A stretch of DNA of 64,000 nucleotides from Halorubrum halophilum (lineage in GTDB: Archaea; Halobacteriota; Halobacteria; Halobacteriales; Haloferacaceae). Each line of letters starts with the position of its first letter. Within the stretch, counting starts at the first letter, position 1. Positions 24,765 to 32,839 of this stretch are shown in pieces. The notes beneath the pieces are model-generated. The model searched no databases. It was not told the DNA's origin and saw only the letters and a list, made by a program, of their open reading frames with translations. The stretch is from contig NZ_BBJP01000081.1 in NCBI RefSeq assembly GCF_000739595.1, positions 142,795 through 206,794 on the forward strand, in the 5' to 3' direction. The position numbers and the translations under genes were made by a program.

Positions 24765-26587
24765 AGCTGGTCCTCCACGGCCGCGAACTTGCCGTTCGCA
24801 CCGCCGCTCGGCACCATCGGGAGGACGTTCTCCTCGGGATCGACGTGGAAGTCGATCACGGCCGGCCCGTCGTAGTCGAGGGCCTCCTCGACCGCGGGCG
24901 CGACCTCGTCGTAGTCGTCGACGCGGAGGCCTAAGGCGCCGAACGCCTCGGCGAGCTTGTCGAACTCGGGCATCCACGTGTAGTCGGAGGCCATGTGGCG
25001 GCCCTCGTAGAAGGCGTCCTGCCACTGGCGCACCATCCCGATGTACTCGTTGTTGAGCACGGCGATGGTGACGTCGAGGTCTTCGCGGACGGCCACCGAC
25101 AGCTCCTGCATCGTCATCAGGAAGGAGCCGTCGCCGTCGAAGCACACCACGTCGCGGTCCTCCTCGCCCATCGTGTCGGCCGCGACGCGCGCGCCGACCG
25201 CGGCTGGCACGCCGTACCCCATCGTCCCCAGCCCGTGCGAGGAGACCCACGTCCGGGGCTCCGTGTACGTCCAGAACTGGGAGGCCCACATCTGGTGTTG
25301 GCCGACGCCCGTGGTGACGATGGTGTCGTCGTCGGTCGCCTCGTCGAACGCCTCGACGACGAACTGCGGCTTCAGCGGCTCGTCCTCGGGCGTCGCGTAC
25401 GTGAGCGGGTACGTTTCTTTCCACTCGTCGCAGCGCTCGCGCCACGCCTCGGCGTCGGGCGCCTCGCGGACCGCGGCGGTCAGCTGGTCGAGGACGCGCC
25501 CCGCGTCACCGATCAGCGGGTAGTCGGCGTACACGTTCTTCGAGATCTCGGCCGGGTCGATGTCGACGTGGACGACCTCGGCCTCCGGCGCGAACGTGTC
25601 TATCCCGCCCGTCAGCCGGTCGTCGAACCGGGTGCCGACCGCGATCAGGCAGTCGGTGTGGGTGATCGCCATGTTGGCGTAGCCGGTGCCGTGCATCCCC
25701 GCCCACGAGAGGCAGAGGTCGTCGTCCTCGGGGAACGAGCCGATCCCCGGCATCGTCGTCGTCACCGGGATGCCGTACGTCCGCGCGAAGGTGCGCGCGG
25801 CGTCGCTCGCGTCCGCCTTGATGACGCCGCCGCCGAACAGGCACACGGGTCGCTCGGCCTCCTCGATGGCGCGGGCGGCCTCCTCGACCGCGTCCGAGTC
25901 GGCGTTCGGGTCGGGATCGGTGCCGGCCGGCGGCGTCGCCGGCTCGGGCGTCTCGTCCGTCTCGGCCTGCGTCACGTCCTTCGGCAGGTCGACGAGCGTC
26001 GGCCCGGGACGCCCCGCGCGCGACAGCTCGAACGCCTCGCCGACGGTGTCGCCGACGGTGTCGGCGCCGTGCGCGAAGTAGTTGTGCTTCGTGATCGGGC
26101 GGGTGACGCCGACCGTGTCAGTCTCCTGGAACGCGTCGTTGCCGACGAACTCGGTGGGAACCTGCCCGGTCAGCGCCAACATCGCGTCGGAGTCCATGTC
26201 GGCGTCGGCGATGCCGGTGACGAGGTTCGTCGCGCCCGGACCCGAGGTCGCCAGGCAGAGTCCCGGCTCGCCGGCGACGACGCCGTAGGCGTCGGCGGCG
26301 TGGGATGCCCCCTGCTCGTGGGCCATCGTCACGTGGCGGATCGAGGAGTCGTACAGCGCGTCGTAGACGGGCATGATCGCGCCGCCCTGCACGCCGAAGG
26401 CGGTCTCCGCGCCGGCGGCCTCCAGCGCGGCGACGACCGACTCGGCGCCGGTCGACACCGGTCCCGCGACGGGACCGTCGTCGGCGCCCGGATCGTCGGT
26501 CTCGGCCGCGACCGACTCGTCCGCGTCCGGCGGATCCTCCGGCTCCTCTGCGTCCTCGTCTCGTGGCTGTGCTGCTGTGTCGCTCAT
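24761..26587 (-). CDS. ilvB: Acetolactate synthase, catalytic large subunit
   Basis: A 608-residue thiamine-diphosphate enzyme that condenses pyruvate (or pyruvate and 2-oxobutyrate) in the first common step of valine, leucine and isoleucine synthesis. Visible are the N-terminal VAALEAAGAETAFGVQGGAIMPVYDAL with Glu-containing TPP site EQGASHAADAYG, the FAD-related middle domain, and the TPP motif GDGSFLMTMQELSVA ending in NNEYIGMVRQWQ. The first 50 residues are an acidic linker. A 24-codon leader ORF and hairpins occupy the 215 bp between its TATA box and ATG, so expression may be controlled by branched-chain amino acids. Confidence 0.95.
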   Translation of the reverse strand: MSDTAAQPRDEDAEEPEDPPDADESVAAETDDPGADDGPVAGPVSTGAESVVAALEAAGAETAFGVQGGAIMPVYDALYDSSIRHVTMAHEQGASHAADAYGVVAGEPGLCLATSGPGATNLVTGIADADMDSDAMLALTGQVPTEFVGNDAFQETDTVGVTRPITKHNYFAHGADTVGDTVGEAFELSRAGRPGPTLVDLPKDVTQAETDETPEPATPPAGTDPDPNADSDAVEEAARAIEEAERPVCLFGGGVIKADASDAARTFARTYGIPVTTTMPGIGSFPEDDDLCLSWAGMHGTGYANMAITHTDCLIAVGTRFDDRLTGGIDTFAPEAEVVHVDIDPAEISKNVYADYPLIGDAGRVLDQLTAAVREAPDAEAWRERCDEWKETYPLTYATPEDEPLKPQFVVEAFDEATDDDTIVTTGVGQHQMWASQFWTYTEPRTWVSSHGLGTMGYGVPAAVGARVAADTMGEEDRDVVCFDGDGSFLMTMQELSVAVREDLDVTIAVLNNEYIGMVRQWQDAFYEGRHMASDYTWMPEFDKLAEAFGALGLRVDDYDEVAPAVEEALDYDGPAVIDFHVDPEENVLPMVPSGGANGKFAAVEDQL

Positions 26588-26639
26588 TGTCGTGGTGGTG
26601 TTCGGTGGTGCATCTCGCGGGTGTGAGAGTCAGTCGGTC

Positions 26640-26686
26640 CGAACGCCGGATCATCGGACGAGAACGGACTCGCCCGTCGGCGTTCG
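26640..26686 (-). promoter_or_regulatory. Second hairpin in the ilvB leader
   Basis: CGAACGCCG (26640-26648) and CGGCGTTCG (26678-26686) are perfect 9-bp inverted repeats around a 29-base loop, lying between the leader-peptide hairpin and the ilvB ATG at 26587. It could be an alternative structure in a leader-controlled switch. No U-tract follows, so it is not an obvious intrinsic terminator. Confidence 0.45.
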
Positions 26687-26718
26687 TCGATGCGTGGCGT
26701 CGGTGAGGAAGGGGTGGT

Positions 26719-26738
26719 GTAGGGGGTTAGACCCCTAC
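26719..26738 (-). promoter_or_regulatory. Attenuator-like hairpin overlapping the leader-peptide stop
   Basis: On the minus strand GTAGGGG (26738-26732), loop TCTAAC and CCCCTAC (26725-26719) form a 7-bp hairpin. The left arm is the Val-Gly codons of the leader ORF and the loop contains its TAA stop, so a ribosome at the Ile-Ile-Val codons or the stop would keep the hairpin open. This is the geometry of translation-sensitive leaders. Confidence 0.55.
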
Positions 26739-26801
26739 GATAATCGGCGCGACGGCTCCGGCGACGTCGGCGGTCGTCGGGATTGCGGCGTGCCGTCGCA
26801 T
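26727..26801 (-). CDS. Candidate 24-aa leader peptide of the ilv operon
   Basis: ATG at 26801 opens a 24-codon frame starting MRRHAAIPTT and ending AVAPIIVGV, so the last eight codons hold two Ile, two or three Val and no rare residues. A strong box ATTTATA lies 26-32 bp upstream, so the mRNA would start at or next to this ATG and the peptide is the first thing translated. Its end overlaps a hairpin. Clusters of Ile/Val codons before a branched-chain operon are the hallmark of bacterial attenuation leaders. Expression is inferred, not shown. Confidence 0.6.
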   Translation of the reverse strand: MRRHAAIPTTADVAGAVAPIIVGV

Positions 26802-26826
26802 CTCGCTTCCACCAACGCGACCGGGG

Positions 26827-26833
26827 TATAAAT
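26827..26833 (-). promoter_or_regulatory. TATA box of the ilvB leader transcript
   Basis: Minus-strand ATTTATA within GGGATTTATACCCC, flanked by G/C-rich sequence. Its centre is about 29 bases before the leader ATG at 26801, the normal spacing for a leaderless haloarchaeal start. The upstream stretch to 26972 (after leuA) contains nothing else recognisable. Confidence 0.7.
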
Positions 26834-26972
26834 CCCTGTCGGGGAGCGAAACCGGAGGACCGGTCCCGGAGAGCTGACCGTTTTCGAGCGGCGGATCGCG
26901 TCGGGCGATCGCTCTCGTCCGCGCGACCGCACGGCGGTCGCTCGGCGGGCTCCCCGCGCAGGGAGGCGGCCA

Positions 26973-28194
26973 TCAGACCCGGACCTCCTCCTCGCGGTCG
27001 ACGTCCGCCTCCTCGGCGAACCGCTCGACGTCGCCGGCGGTCACCTGGCGCTTGCCGGAGCCGTACTCCTTGACGCGCTTGGTGATGCGCCGGACCTCGC
27101 CGTCGCTCGGGTCGAAACCGGCCTCCACCAGGTGCTTGCGCACGCTGTGGGTGCCGGTGTGTTTCCCGAGCACGAACTCGCGTTCGGCGCCGACCATCTC
27201 CGGGGTCATCACGCCGGTCTCGAACGTGTCGGCGTTCTCGATGACGCCCGCGGCGTGGATGCCCGACTCGTGGGCGAACGCGTTCCGCCCGGTGACGGGC
27301 TTGTTCGCCGGCACCGGGATGTCCGAGGCCTCCTCGACGATCCGGGCCAGCTTGGTGATCTGGGTCGTGTCGATGCCGGTGTCGACGCCGTACACCGATT
27401 CGACCGCCATCACGACTTCCTCGTAGGCGGCGTTGCCGGCGCGCTCGCCGATCCCGTTGACCGACACCTGCGCCTGCTCCGCGCCGTTCTCGAACCCGGT
27501 GACCGCGTTCGCCGCGGCCATCCCGAAGTCGTCGTGGGTGTGCACGTCGACGCGGGCGTCGGTCGCCTCGACGACCGCCTTCACCGTCTTCCCGAAGCTG
27601 GTCGGCATCGCCACGCCGCACGTGTCCGGGATGTTGATCCAGTCGGTGCCCGCGTCGCTGACCGCCTCGACGATCTCCCGCAGGTAGTCGGGGTCGGTCC
27701 GCGTCGCGTCCATCGGCGAGAACATGCACTCGACGCCGGCGTCTTTCACCTGCTCGACGGCGGCGACGGCGCGCTGTTTCGCCTCTTGTCGGGTCGCGTG
27801 CATCGAATCCTCCAGCTGTACGTCGCTGGTGGAGACGAACACGTGGACCATCTCGACGCCGGAGTCGATGGCGGCGTCGATGTCGCCCTCGACGACCCGC
27901 GCCAGCCCGCAGACGGTGGTGTCCGTCGCGGCGGCGATGTCGCTCACTGCCTCGAACTCCGCGTCCGAGTTGACCGGGAACCCCGCCTCGATGACGTGGG
28001 TGTTCATGTCGTCCAGCGTCGCCGCTATGCGGCGTTTCTCGTCGTAACTGAACGACGTACGTGGTGACTGTTCACCGTCTCGTAACGTCGTGTCGAAGAT
28101 CCGTACAGGACCGATATCGATGTTAGAAGCTATCGTGCCCTGGAAGAACTCGATCCGCCGGGGTGTCCGACGAAGCCTCCGTGATGTCTGTCAT
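26973..28194 (-). CDS. leuA: 2-isopropylmalate synthase / citramalate synthase family (apparent N-terminal frameshift)
   Basis: HMGL-like acyltransferase that condenses acetyl-CoA with a 2-oxoacid. The catalytic start FDTTLRDGEQSPRTSFSYDE, HTHDDFGMAAANAV, NGIGERAGNAAYEE and ESGIHAAGV are clear. These are read in the frame ending at 26973, but that frame has no ATG, GTG or TTG between an in-frame stop (28191-28193) and ATG 28007, which lies after the catalytic motif. ATG 28194, with a well-placed TATA box, opens MTDITEASSDTP in the next frame. Skipping one base near 28155-28161 (CCGGCGG) joins it to RIEFFQGT. The about 350-residue length lacks the regulatory LeuA dimer domain, so CimA-like activity is also possible. 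Confidence 0.82.
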
Positions 28195-28218
28195 CGACTG
28201 ACGAAAACACGGTCGAGA

Positions 28219-28226
28219 ACTTAACA
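28219..28226 (-). promoter_or_regulatory. Probable TATA box of leuA
   Basis: Minus-strand GTTAAGT is centred about 28 bases before ATG 28194. This is the expected spacing for a leaderless mRNA and supports 28194 as the true leuA start despite the frame problem downstream. Confidence 0.5.
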
Positions 28227-28320
28227 CTTGTGCCGGTTGCAAAAACAGCCCGCCCGACAAGGCCTCGGTGTTCGACCGACGATCCGTAAAATCGCACGAC
28301 ACCAACGCCATCAATTGTCC

Positions 28321-28338
28321 TTATACACATTATACACA
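28321..28338 (-). repeat. Tandem 9-mer TTATACACA x2 upstream of leuA
   Basis: TTATACACA occurs twice head to tail in an AT-rich patch of the 266-bp gap between the GCS2-like gene and leuA. It may be an activator or repressor site, or an alternative TATA region for a longer leuA transcript. The rest of the gap shows no gene I can support. Confidence 0.4.
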
Positions 28339-28460
28339 CACCGAGACGATCGGGGTGATGTCGTTTCGGAACCGGGTTCATAAGGGAGATAGACGTTCGT
28401 TTCGTTCCGTGCGGGGCCGGCGCGCGGTCGGTGGCACCCGAAACGGCGACGGGCCGCGCC

Positions 28461-30020
28461 TCAGTCGCCGTTCATCCACGCGGAGAAGCCGCCCTCGATC
28501 AGCGTCTCGGCCTGTCGGTCGATGTACTCGCGCTGCGTGTCGTGGACGGCGGTCTCGAAGTCGTCGCCGGCGTCGAGGCGCCCGCGGACCCGATCCCGCT
28601 TCCAGCTGGCCGGGGTCGTCCGGTTCGCCACCCGCCACCGGAGCGGGGCGAGCCACGCGGCGGCCTCCTCCTCGGGGCAGCCCGCGGTCCGGAGGCCCGC
28701 CTCAGCGTGGTCGAGGAGGTCCGCGTACACCGCGTCGGTGTCGGTCGTGGTCTCACCGTCGAGGCCTATCCACTCGATCTCCGCGCCGAGGCCGTCGGCG
28801 ACCGCGGCGTAGAAGTTGTCGCGGGCGGTCTCCCAGTCGAGCCCGATGACGGGGTGTTCGCGCTGGGGGAGCGCCTGCATCAGGCCGGCGAACGCCGCCT
28901 GGAAGGCGATCGAGTCGCGGACGGTCGGTTGGCCCGGGATCGGCCGGAACTCGATCCGAGCGTTGGCGCTCGACCGGCTCGCGCCCTCGAAGACGGGACG
29001 GACCCACCGCCAGTAGCTTCCGTGCTTCGTTCGGAACGTCGCGAACTCGTCGTCGAACCGGTCGGTCCCCTCGGGCTCCGGCATCGGAATCAGGGTCTCG
29101 TCGCCCGCGATCCGGTCGACCGCGGTCTCGACGTCGTGGAACTCCCGCGGGAATCGGACCTTCCCCTCGTCGGTGCGGGAGTTGAGCACCGACTCGAACA
29201 CGTGGATCCGGTTCTCCGTCGCGCCCTCCGCGAGGACGCGCTCGCCGTCCCAGTCGTCGTCGTACAGGTCCGGCGGGAAGAAGGGGGAGTTGACCCCGAG
29301 CGCGAGCAGGGGACCGGCGATCCGGAGCGCGTACCGGAAGTGCCGCGGCAGGGTCTCGGCCTGCGCGACCTGATAGTGCGGCTGGACCGAGGTGATGAGG
29401 CTCTCGGGCATCACCGTGTCCGCCTCGAGCGACACCCCCGGCGCCTCAACGACCGTCCCGCGCTTCGCGTCGTCGCCCGCGTTCGCCATCGCGTGGTACC
29501 GCACCGCGTCGCTCATGTTGACGGCGACGGTGACTCCGTCAACGTCGACGCTGTCCGTGAGATATCCACGGGCCGTCTCGCCCGCCGGCGGGATGGTCCA
29601 GAGGGCGTCGGAGACGAGCCGCATCCCCTCGACGCCCGCGGTGTTCTCCGCGGCCTCCAGCCGCGCCCGGACCTCCGCGAGCTGCGCCCGGAGCCCGTGG
29701 TCCGAGAGCGGCTGCGGGCTCGTCGACATCTCGGCGTTGTGGAGCCCGAGCTCCTTCTCGAACCCCATCAGCTCCAGCAGTCGGCGGGGGACTCTCATTA
29801 GGGCGTACTCGCCCGCCCGCGACTCCTCGCTCCACCGCCCGTCCGCGACCGCGTAGAACTCGTACTCGAAGCCGACGATCGACTGCTGGTTGTCGAAGGC
29901 GCCGTCGCGGAGCGCCTGCTTGACGACCTCCGCCTCCTCCTCGGCGCGGGCGTCGAACTCGTCGGGGTCGACCGCGAGCGCCTCGCGAACTCCGTCGGCG
30001 AGGGCGGACTCGGTGCTCAT
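28461..30020 (-). CDS. Glutamate-cysteine ligase-like protein (GCS2 superfamily, long form)
   Basis: A 519-residue protein with SIVGFEYEFYAVADGRW near residue 45-62, the E-x-E metal/ATP site of the glutamine-synthetase-like GCS2 fold, and SRSSANARIEFRPIPGQPTVRDSIAFQAAFAGLM near 340-375, the second E-x-R strand of the site. It is longer than the roughly 360-residue haloarchaeal GshA that makes gamma-glutamylcysteine, so it is a paralogue or separate family and its substrate is uncertain. The ATG at 30020 starts MSTESALADGVREALAVDPDE. It is divergent from the DNA ligase gene. Confidence 0.75.
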   Translation of the reverse strand: MSTESALADGVREALAVDPDEFDARAEEEAEVVKQALRDGAFDNQQSIVGFEYEFYAVADGRWSEESRAGEYALMRVPRRLLELMGFEKELGLHNAEMSTSPQPLSDHGLRAQLAEVRARLEAAENTAGVEGMRLVSDALWTIPPAGETARGYLTDSVDVDGVTVAVNMSDAVRYHAMANAGDDAKRGTVVEAPGVSLEADTVMPESLITSVQPHYQVAQAETLPRHFRYALRIAGPLLALGVNSPFFPPDLYDDDWDGERVLAEGATENRIHVFESVLNSRTDEGKVRFPREFHDVETAVDRIAGDETLIPMPEPEGTDRFDDEFATFRTKHGSYWRWVRPVFEGASRSSANARIEFRPIPGQPTVRDSIAFQAAFAGLMQALPQREHPVIGLDWETARDNFYAAVADGLGAEIEWIGLDGETTTDTDAVYADLLDHAEAGLRTAGCPEEEAAAWLAPLRWRVANRTTPASWKRDRVRGRLDAGDDFETAVHDTQREYIDRQAETLIEGGFSAWMNGD

Positions 30021-30190
30021 GGGACGGTCGACGACCCCGGCCAGTAAAAAGGCCTACGCCCGATCGGCGGCGTGTGAGCGGTCGGCACGCGGTTCGTCGG
30101 TCCCGGGACCGACCCGTATCGGGGCGCCGGCCCATCTCGAGGCGCCGACCGTACCGAGGCGCTTTTGCCGAGCGATCGCCGACTCCGCGC

Positions 30191-32011
30191 ATGGAGTTCG
30201 CAGCGTTCGCCGACCGGGCGGAGGCGCTGGCGGCCGAGCCCGCCGACATCGAGACGACCCGGCTCGTCGCCGACCTGCTCGCGGCGGCCCGGGATCGCGG
30301 CGGGAGCGCCGGCGGCGAGAACGGCGACGGCGCCCGCTCCGAGGGCGACGACCTCCCGACAGTCACCCGGTTTCTGCTCGGCCGTGTCTTCCCGGCGCAC
30401 GACACTCGGACGCTCGACGTGGGGCCGGCGCTCTGTCGCGAGGCGATCGCCCGCGCCGCCGGTCCGAACGTGACCGCGGCCGACGTGGAGGAGCGGCTGG
30501 CCGAGGCGGGCGAGATCGGCGCGGTCGCGGCCGGCTTCGAGTTCGGCGGCCAGCGCGGCCTCGCCGCCTTCGGCGAGGGACGCGACCGGCTCACCGTCGC
30601 CGCGGTGGACGCGGCGCTGCGCGAGCTGGCGGCCGCCGCCGGCGACGGCAGCGAGTCACGCAAGCGCGACGCGCTGTTCGGGCTGTTCAATCGGTGCGAG
30701 CCCGCCGAGGCGAAGGTGCTCGCCCGGCTGGTGCTCGGCGAGATGCGGCTCGGCGTCGGCGAGGGAGCCGTCCGCGACGCGATCGCCGAGGCGTTCCTCG
30801 CGGACGGGAGCGACGGCAAGGAAGGGGGAGACGACGGCGACCGCGACGGCGACGAACCGACCCTCCGCGCCGGCGACGAGACGGTCGCGGCGGTCGAGCG
30901 CGCGCTGCAGGTGACCAACGACTACGGCCGCGTCGCGGTCCTCGCCCGCGATGAGGGGTTCGAAGGTCTGCGCGCCGAGGGGCTGGAGGTCGGCCGGCCG
31001 GTGCAAGCGATGCTCGCGCAGGCCGGGACGGCGACCGACGCGGTGGAGGCGTTCGGCGAGGTCGCCGTCGAGACCAAGTTCGACGGGGCCCGGGTGCAGG
31101 TCCACTATGTGCCGGAGTCGGACGCCGAGGGCGAAGGGGACGATCTCGGCCCGCGGATCTACTCGCGGAACATGGACGACGTGACCGGCGCGCTCCCGGA
31201 GATCGTCGAGTACGTCGCGGGGCGCGTCTCGGTCCCGGTGATCCTCGACGGAGAGGTCGTCGCGGTCGACGACGACGGCGATCCCCTACCGTTCCAAGAG
31301 GTGCTGCGTCGCTTCCGGCGGAAACACGGCGTGGACCGGATGCGCGAGGAGGTCGGGCTTCGGCTCCACGCGTTCGACTGCCTCCACGCGGACGGCGAGG
31401 ACCTGCTGGACGAGCCGCTCCGCGCGCGCCACGACCGACTCGTGGAGGTCCTGCCGGACGCGGCCGCGAGCGTCGAGTTCGCGGACGACCCGGCGGCGAT
31501 CGAGGACGCGGAGGCGGCCGCGCTCGACGCGGGCCACGAGGGCGTGATGCTGAAGAACCCCGAGGCGGCGTACACGCCCGGCGACCGCGGCCGCGACTGG
31601 CTCAAGCGCAAGCCCGACGTGGAGACGCTCGACGCGGCGGTGGTCGGCGCGGAGTGGGGCGAGGGGCGCCGCGCGGAGCTGTTCGGGACGTTCCTGCTCG
31701 GCGTGCGGACAGGAGACGACGAGTTCGCGACCATCGGCAAGGTCGCGACCGGGCTCACCGACGAGGCGCTCGCCGACCTGACCGAGCGGCTGGAGCCCCA
31801 CGTGGTGAGCGAGGACGGGACCGAGATCGAAATCCGGCCCGAGGTCGTCCTCGAAGTGGGCTACGAGGAGATCCAGACCTCGCCGACCTACTCGTCGGGC
31901 TACGCCCTGCGGTTCCCGCGGTTCGTCGGCGTGCGCGAGGACAAGTCGGTCGACGGCGCCGACTCGCTGGAGCGTGTCTCGCGGCTCGCCGGCGGTGAAG
32001 GTGAAGGCTGA
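30191..32011 (+). CDS. lig: ATP-dependent DNA ligase
   Basis: A 606-residue archaeal DNA ligase I-type enzyme that seals nicks in replication and repair. The adenylation motif is VETKFDGARVQVH with nucleophile Lys296; RIYSRNMDDVT, ILDGEVVAVD, GVMLKNPEAAYTPG and DWLKRKPD are nucleotidyltransferase motifs III-V. The N-terminal 230 residues are the DNA-binding domain (FLLGRVFPAHD), interrupted by two acidic/Gly-rich insertions (about residues 38-52 and 198-220). The ATG at 30191 has GGCGCTTTTGCC about 27 bp upstream. Confidence 0.95.
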   Translation: MEFAAFADRAEALAAEPADIETTRLVADLLAAARDRGGSAGGENGDGARSEGDDLPTVTRFLLGRVFPAHDTRTLDVGPALCREAIARAAGPNVTAADVEERLAEAGEIGAVAAGFEFGGQRGLAAFGEGRDRLTVAAVDAALRELAAAAGDGSESRKRDALFGLFNRCEPAEAKVLARLVLGEMRLGVGEGAVRDAIAEAFLADGSDGKEGGDDGDRDGDEPTLRAGDETVAAVERALQVTNDYGRVAVLARDEGFEGLRAEGLEVGRPVQAMLAQAGTATDAVEAFGEVAVETKFDGARVQVHYVPESDAEGEGDDLGPRIYSRNMDDVTGALPEIVEYVAGRVSVPVILDGEVVAVDDDGDPLPFQEVLRRFRRKHGVDRMREEVGLRLHAFDCLHADGEDLLDEPLRARHDRLVEVLPDAAASVEFADDPAAIEDAEAAALDAGHEGVMLKNPEAAYTPGDRGRDWLKRKPDVETLDAAVVGAEWGEGRRAELFGTFLLGVRTGDDEFATIGKVATGLTDEALADLTERLEPHVVSEDGTEIEIRPEVVLEVGYEEIQTSPTYSSGYALRFPRFVGVREDKSVDGADSLERVSRLAGGEGEG

Positions 32012-32049
32012 TAGCCACCCTCAAGGCGTCCGCGGCCGGAACCCGGCGT

Positions 32050-32784
32050 ATGACGGTACGATACGACGACTTCACGGTGGAGTGGCTCGGCTACGCGACG
32101 GCGCGACTGGAGCCCGAGGACGGTCCGGTCGCCTACACGGATCCGGGGCGATACGGCGTCCTCGACGATTACTGGGCCCGCGACGGTGACCTCGTCGTGG
32201 TCACCCACGACCACCACTACGACCCCGACGGGATCCGGTCGGTCGCGCGCGAGGACGCGACGCTCGTGATCTACGAGGCGGTCGACCCCGCGGGGATCGA
32301 CCGCGACGTGGAGTCGATCGAGTCGCTCGCTGACGACTACGACGTGATTCGGGTCGACGACGAGGCGCGCGTCGACGTGGCGACCCCGGCCGGCGAGGTC
32401 GCCGTCTGGTCGGTCGCCGCGCACAACGATCCCGATGGTCCCAACGCCGGACCGGACGGCTCGGTGACCCACCCGCCGGGGTTCGGCTGCGGGTTCCTGC
32501 TCGGTCTCGGCGACCGCACAGTCTTCTGGCCCGGCGACTCCGACGCGCTCGACGGGTTCGCGGAGCTCGACGTCTCGATATTCCTCGCGAACATCGCCGG
32601 CGGCGGGCTCGCTTCCGACCGCCACGCCGCCGCGGACCTGGCCGAGGCGATGGACCCCGACCTCGTCGTCCCGATCCACTACGACACCTTCGAACAGTTG
32701 GCGGCGGACGGCGAGGCGTTCGCGGGCGACGTGGCCTCACGATCGATCCCAGTCGCACTCGACGCGCGGTCGGCGAACCAGTAG
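32050..32784 (+). CDS. Metallo-beta-lactamase fold hydrolase (UlaG-like)
   Basis: A 244-residue MBL-fold protein. LVVVTHDHHYDPDG carries the H-x-H-x-D-type metal motif in the degenerate form seen in UlaG-like L-ascorbate-6-phosphate lactonase relatives, with FEWLGYAT-type start (FTVEWLGYATARLE), DRTVFWPGDSD containing a metal Asp, and VVPIHYDTFEQL containing the last His. Archaeal members are widespread and mostly of unknown substrate. It follows lig by 38 bp on the same strand and may be co-transcribed. Confidence 0.85.
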   Translation: MTVRYDDFTVEWLGYATARLEPEDGPVAYTDPGRYGVLDDYWARDGDLVVVTHDHHYDPDGIRSVAREDATLVIYEAVDPAGIDRDVESIESLADDYDVIRVDDEARVDVATPAGEVAVWSVAAHNDPDGPNAGPDGSVTHPPGFGCGFLLGLGDRTVFWPGDSDALDGFAELDVSIFLANIAGGGLASDRHAAADLAEAMDPDLVVPIHYDTFEQLAADGEAFAGDVASRSIPVALDARSANQ

Positions 32785-32839
32785 CGAGAGAGAGGGGGAT
32801 CCGCCGCGACTGCAACCCCGCCGTCTCGTCCCAGTTCTC

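Noticed and set aside
26640..26738. Intrinsic terminator in the ilvB leader
   Set aside because: Neither hairpin is followed by a T-rich tract on the transcribed strand, so classical termination is not supported by sequence.
26973..28007. leuA starting at ATG 28007
   Set aside because: This would remove the catalytic DTTLRDGEQ motif, which is present just upstream in the same frame.
28130..28381. 83-codon minus-strand frame upstream of leuA
   Set aside because: It overlaps the leuA start in a third frame and has no recognisable domain; the TATA position does not support it.
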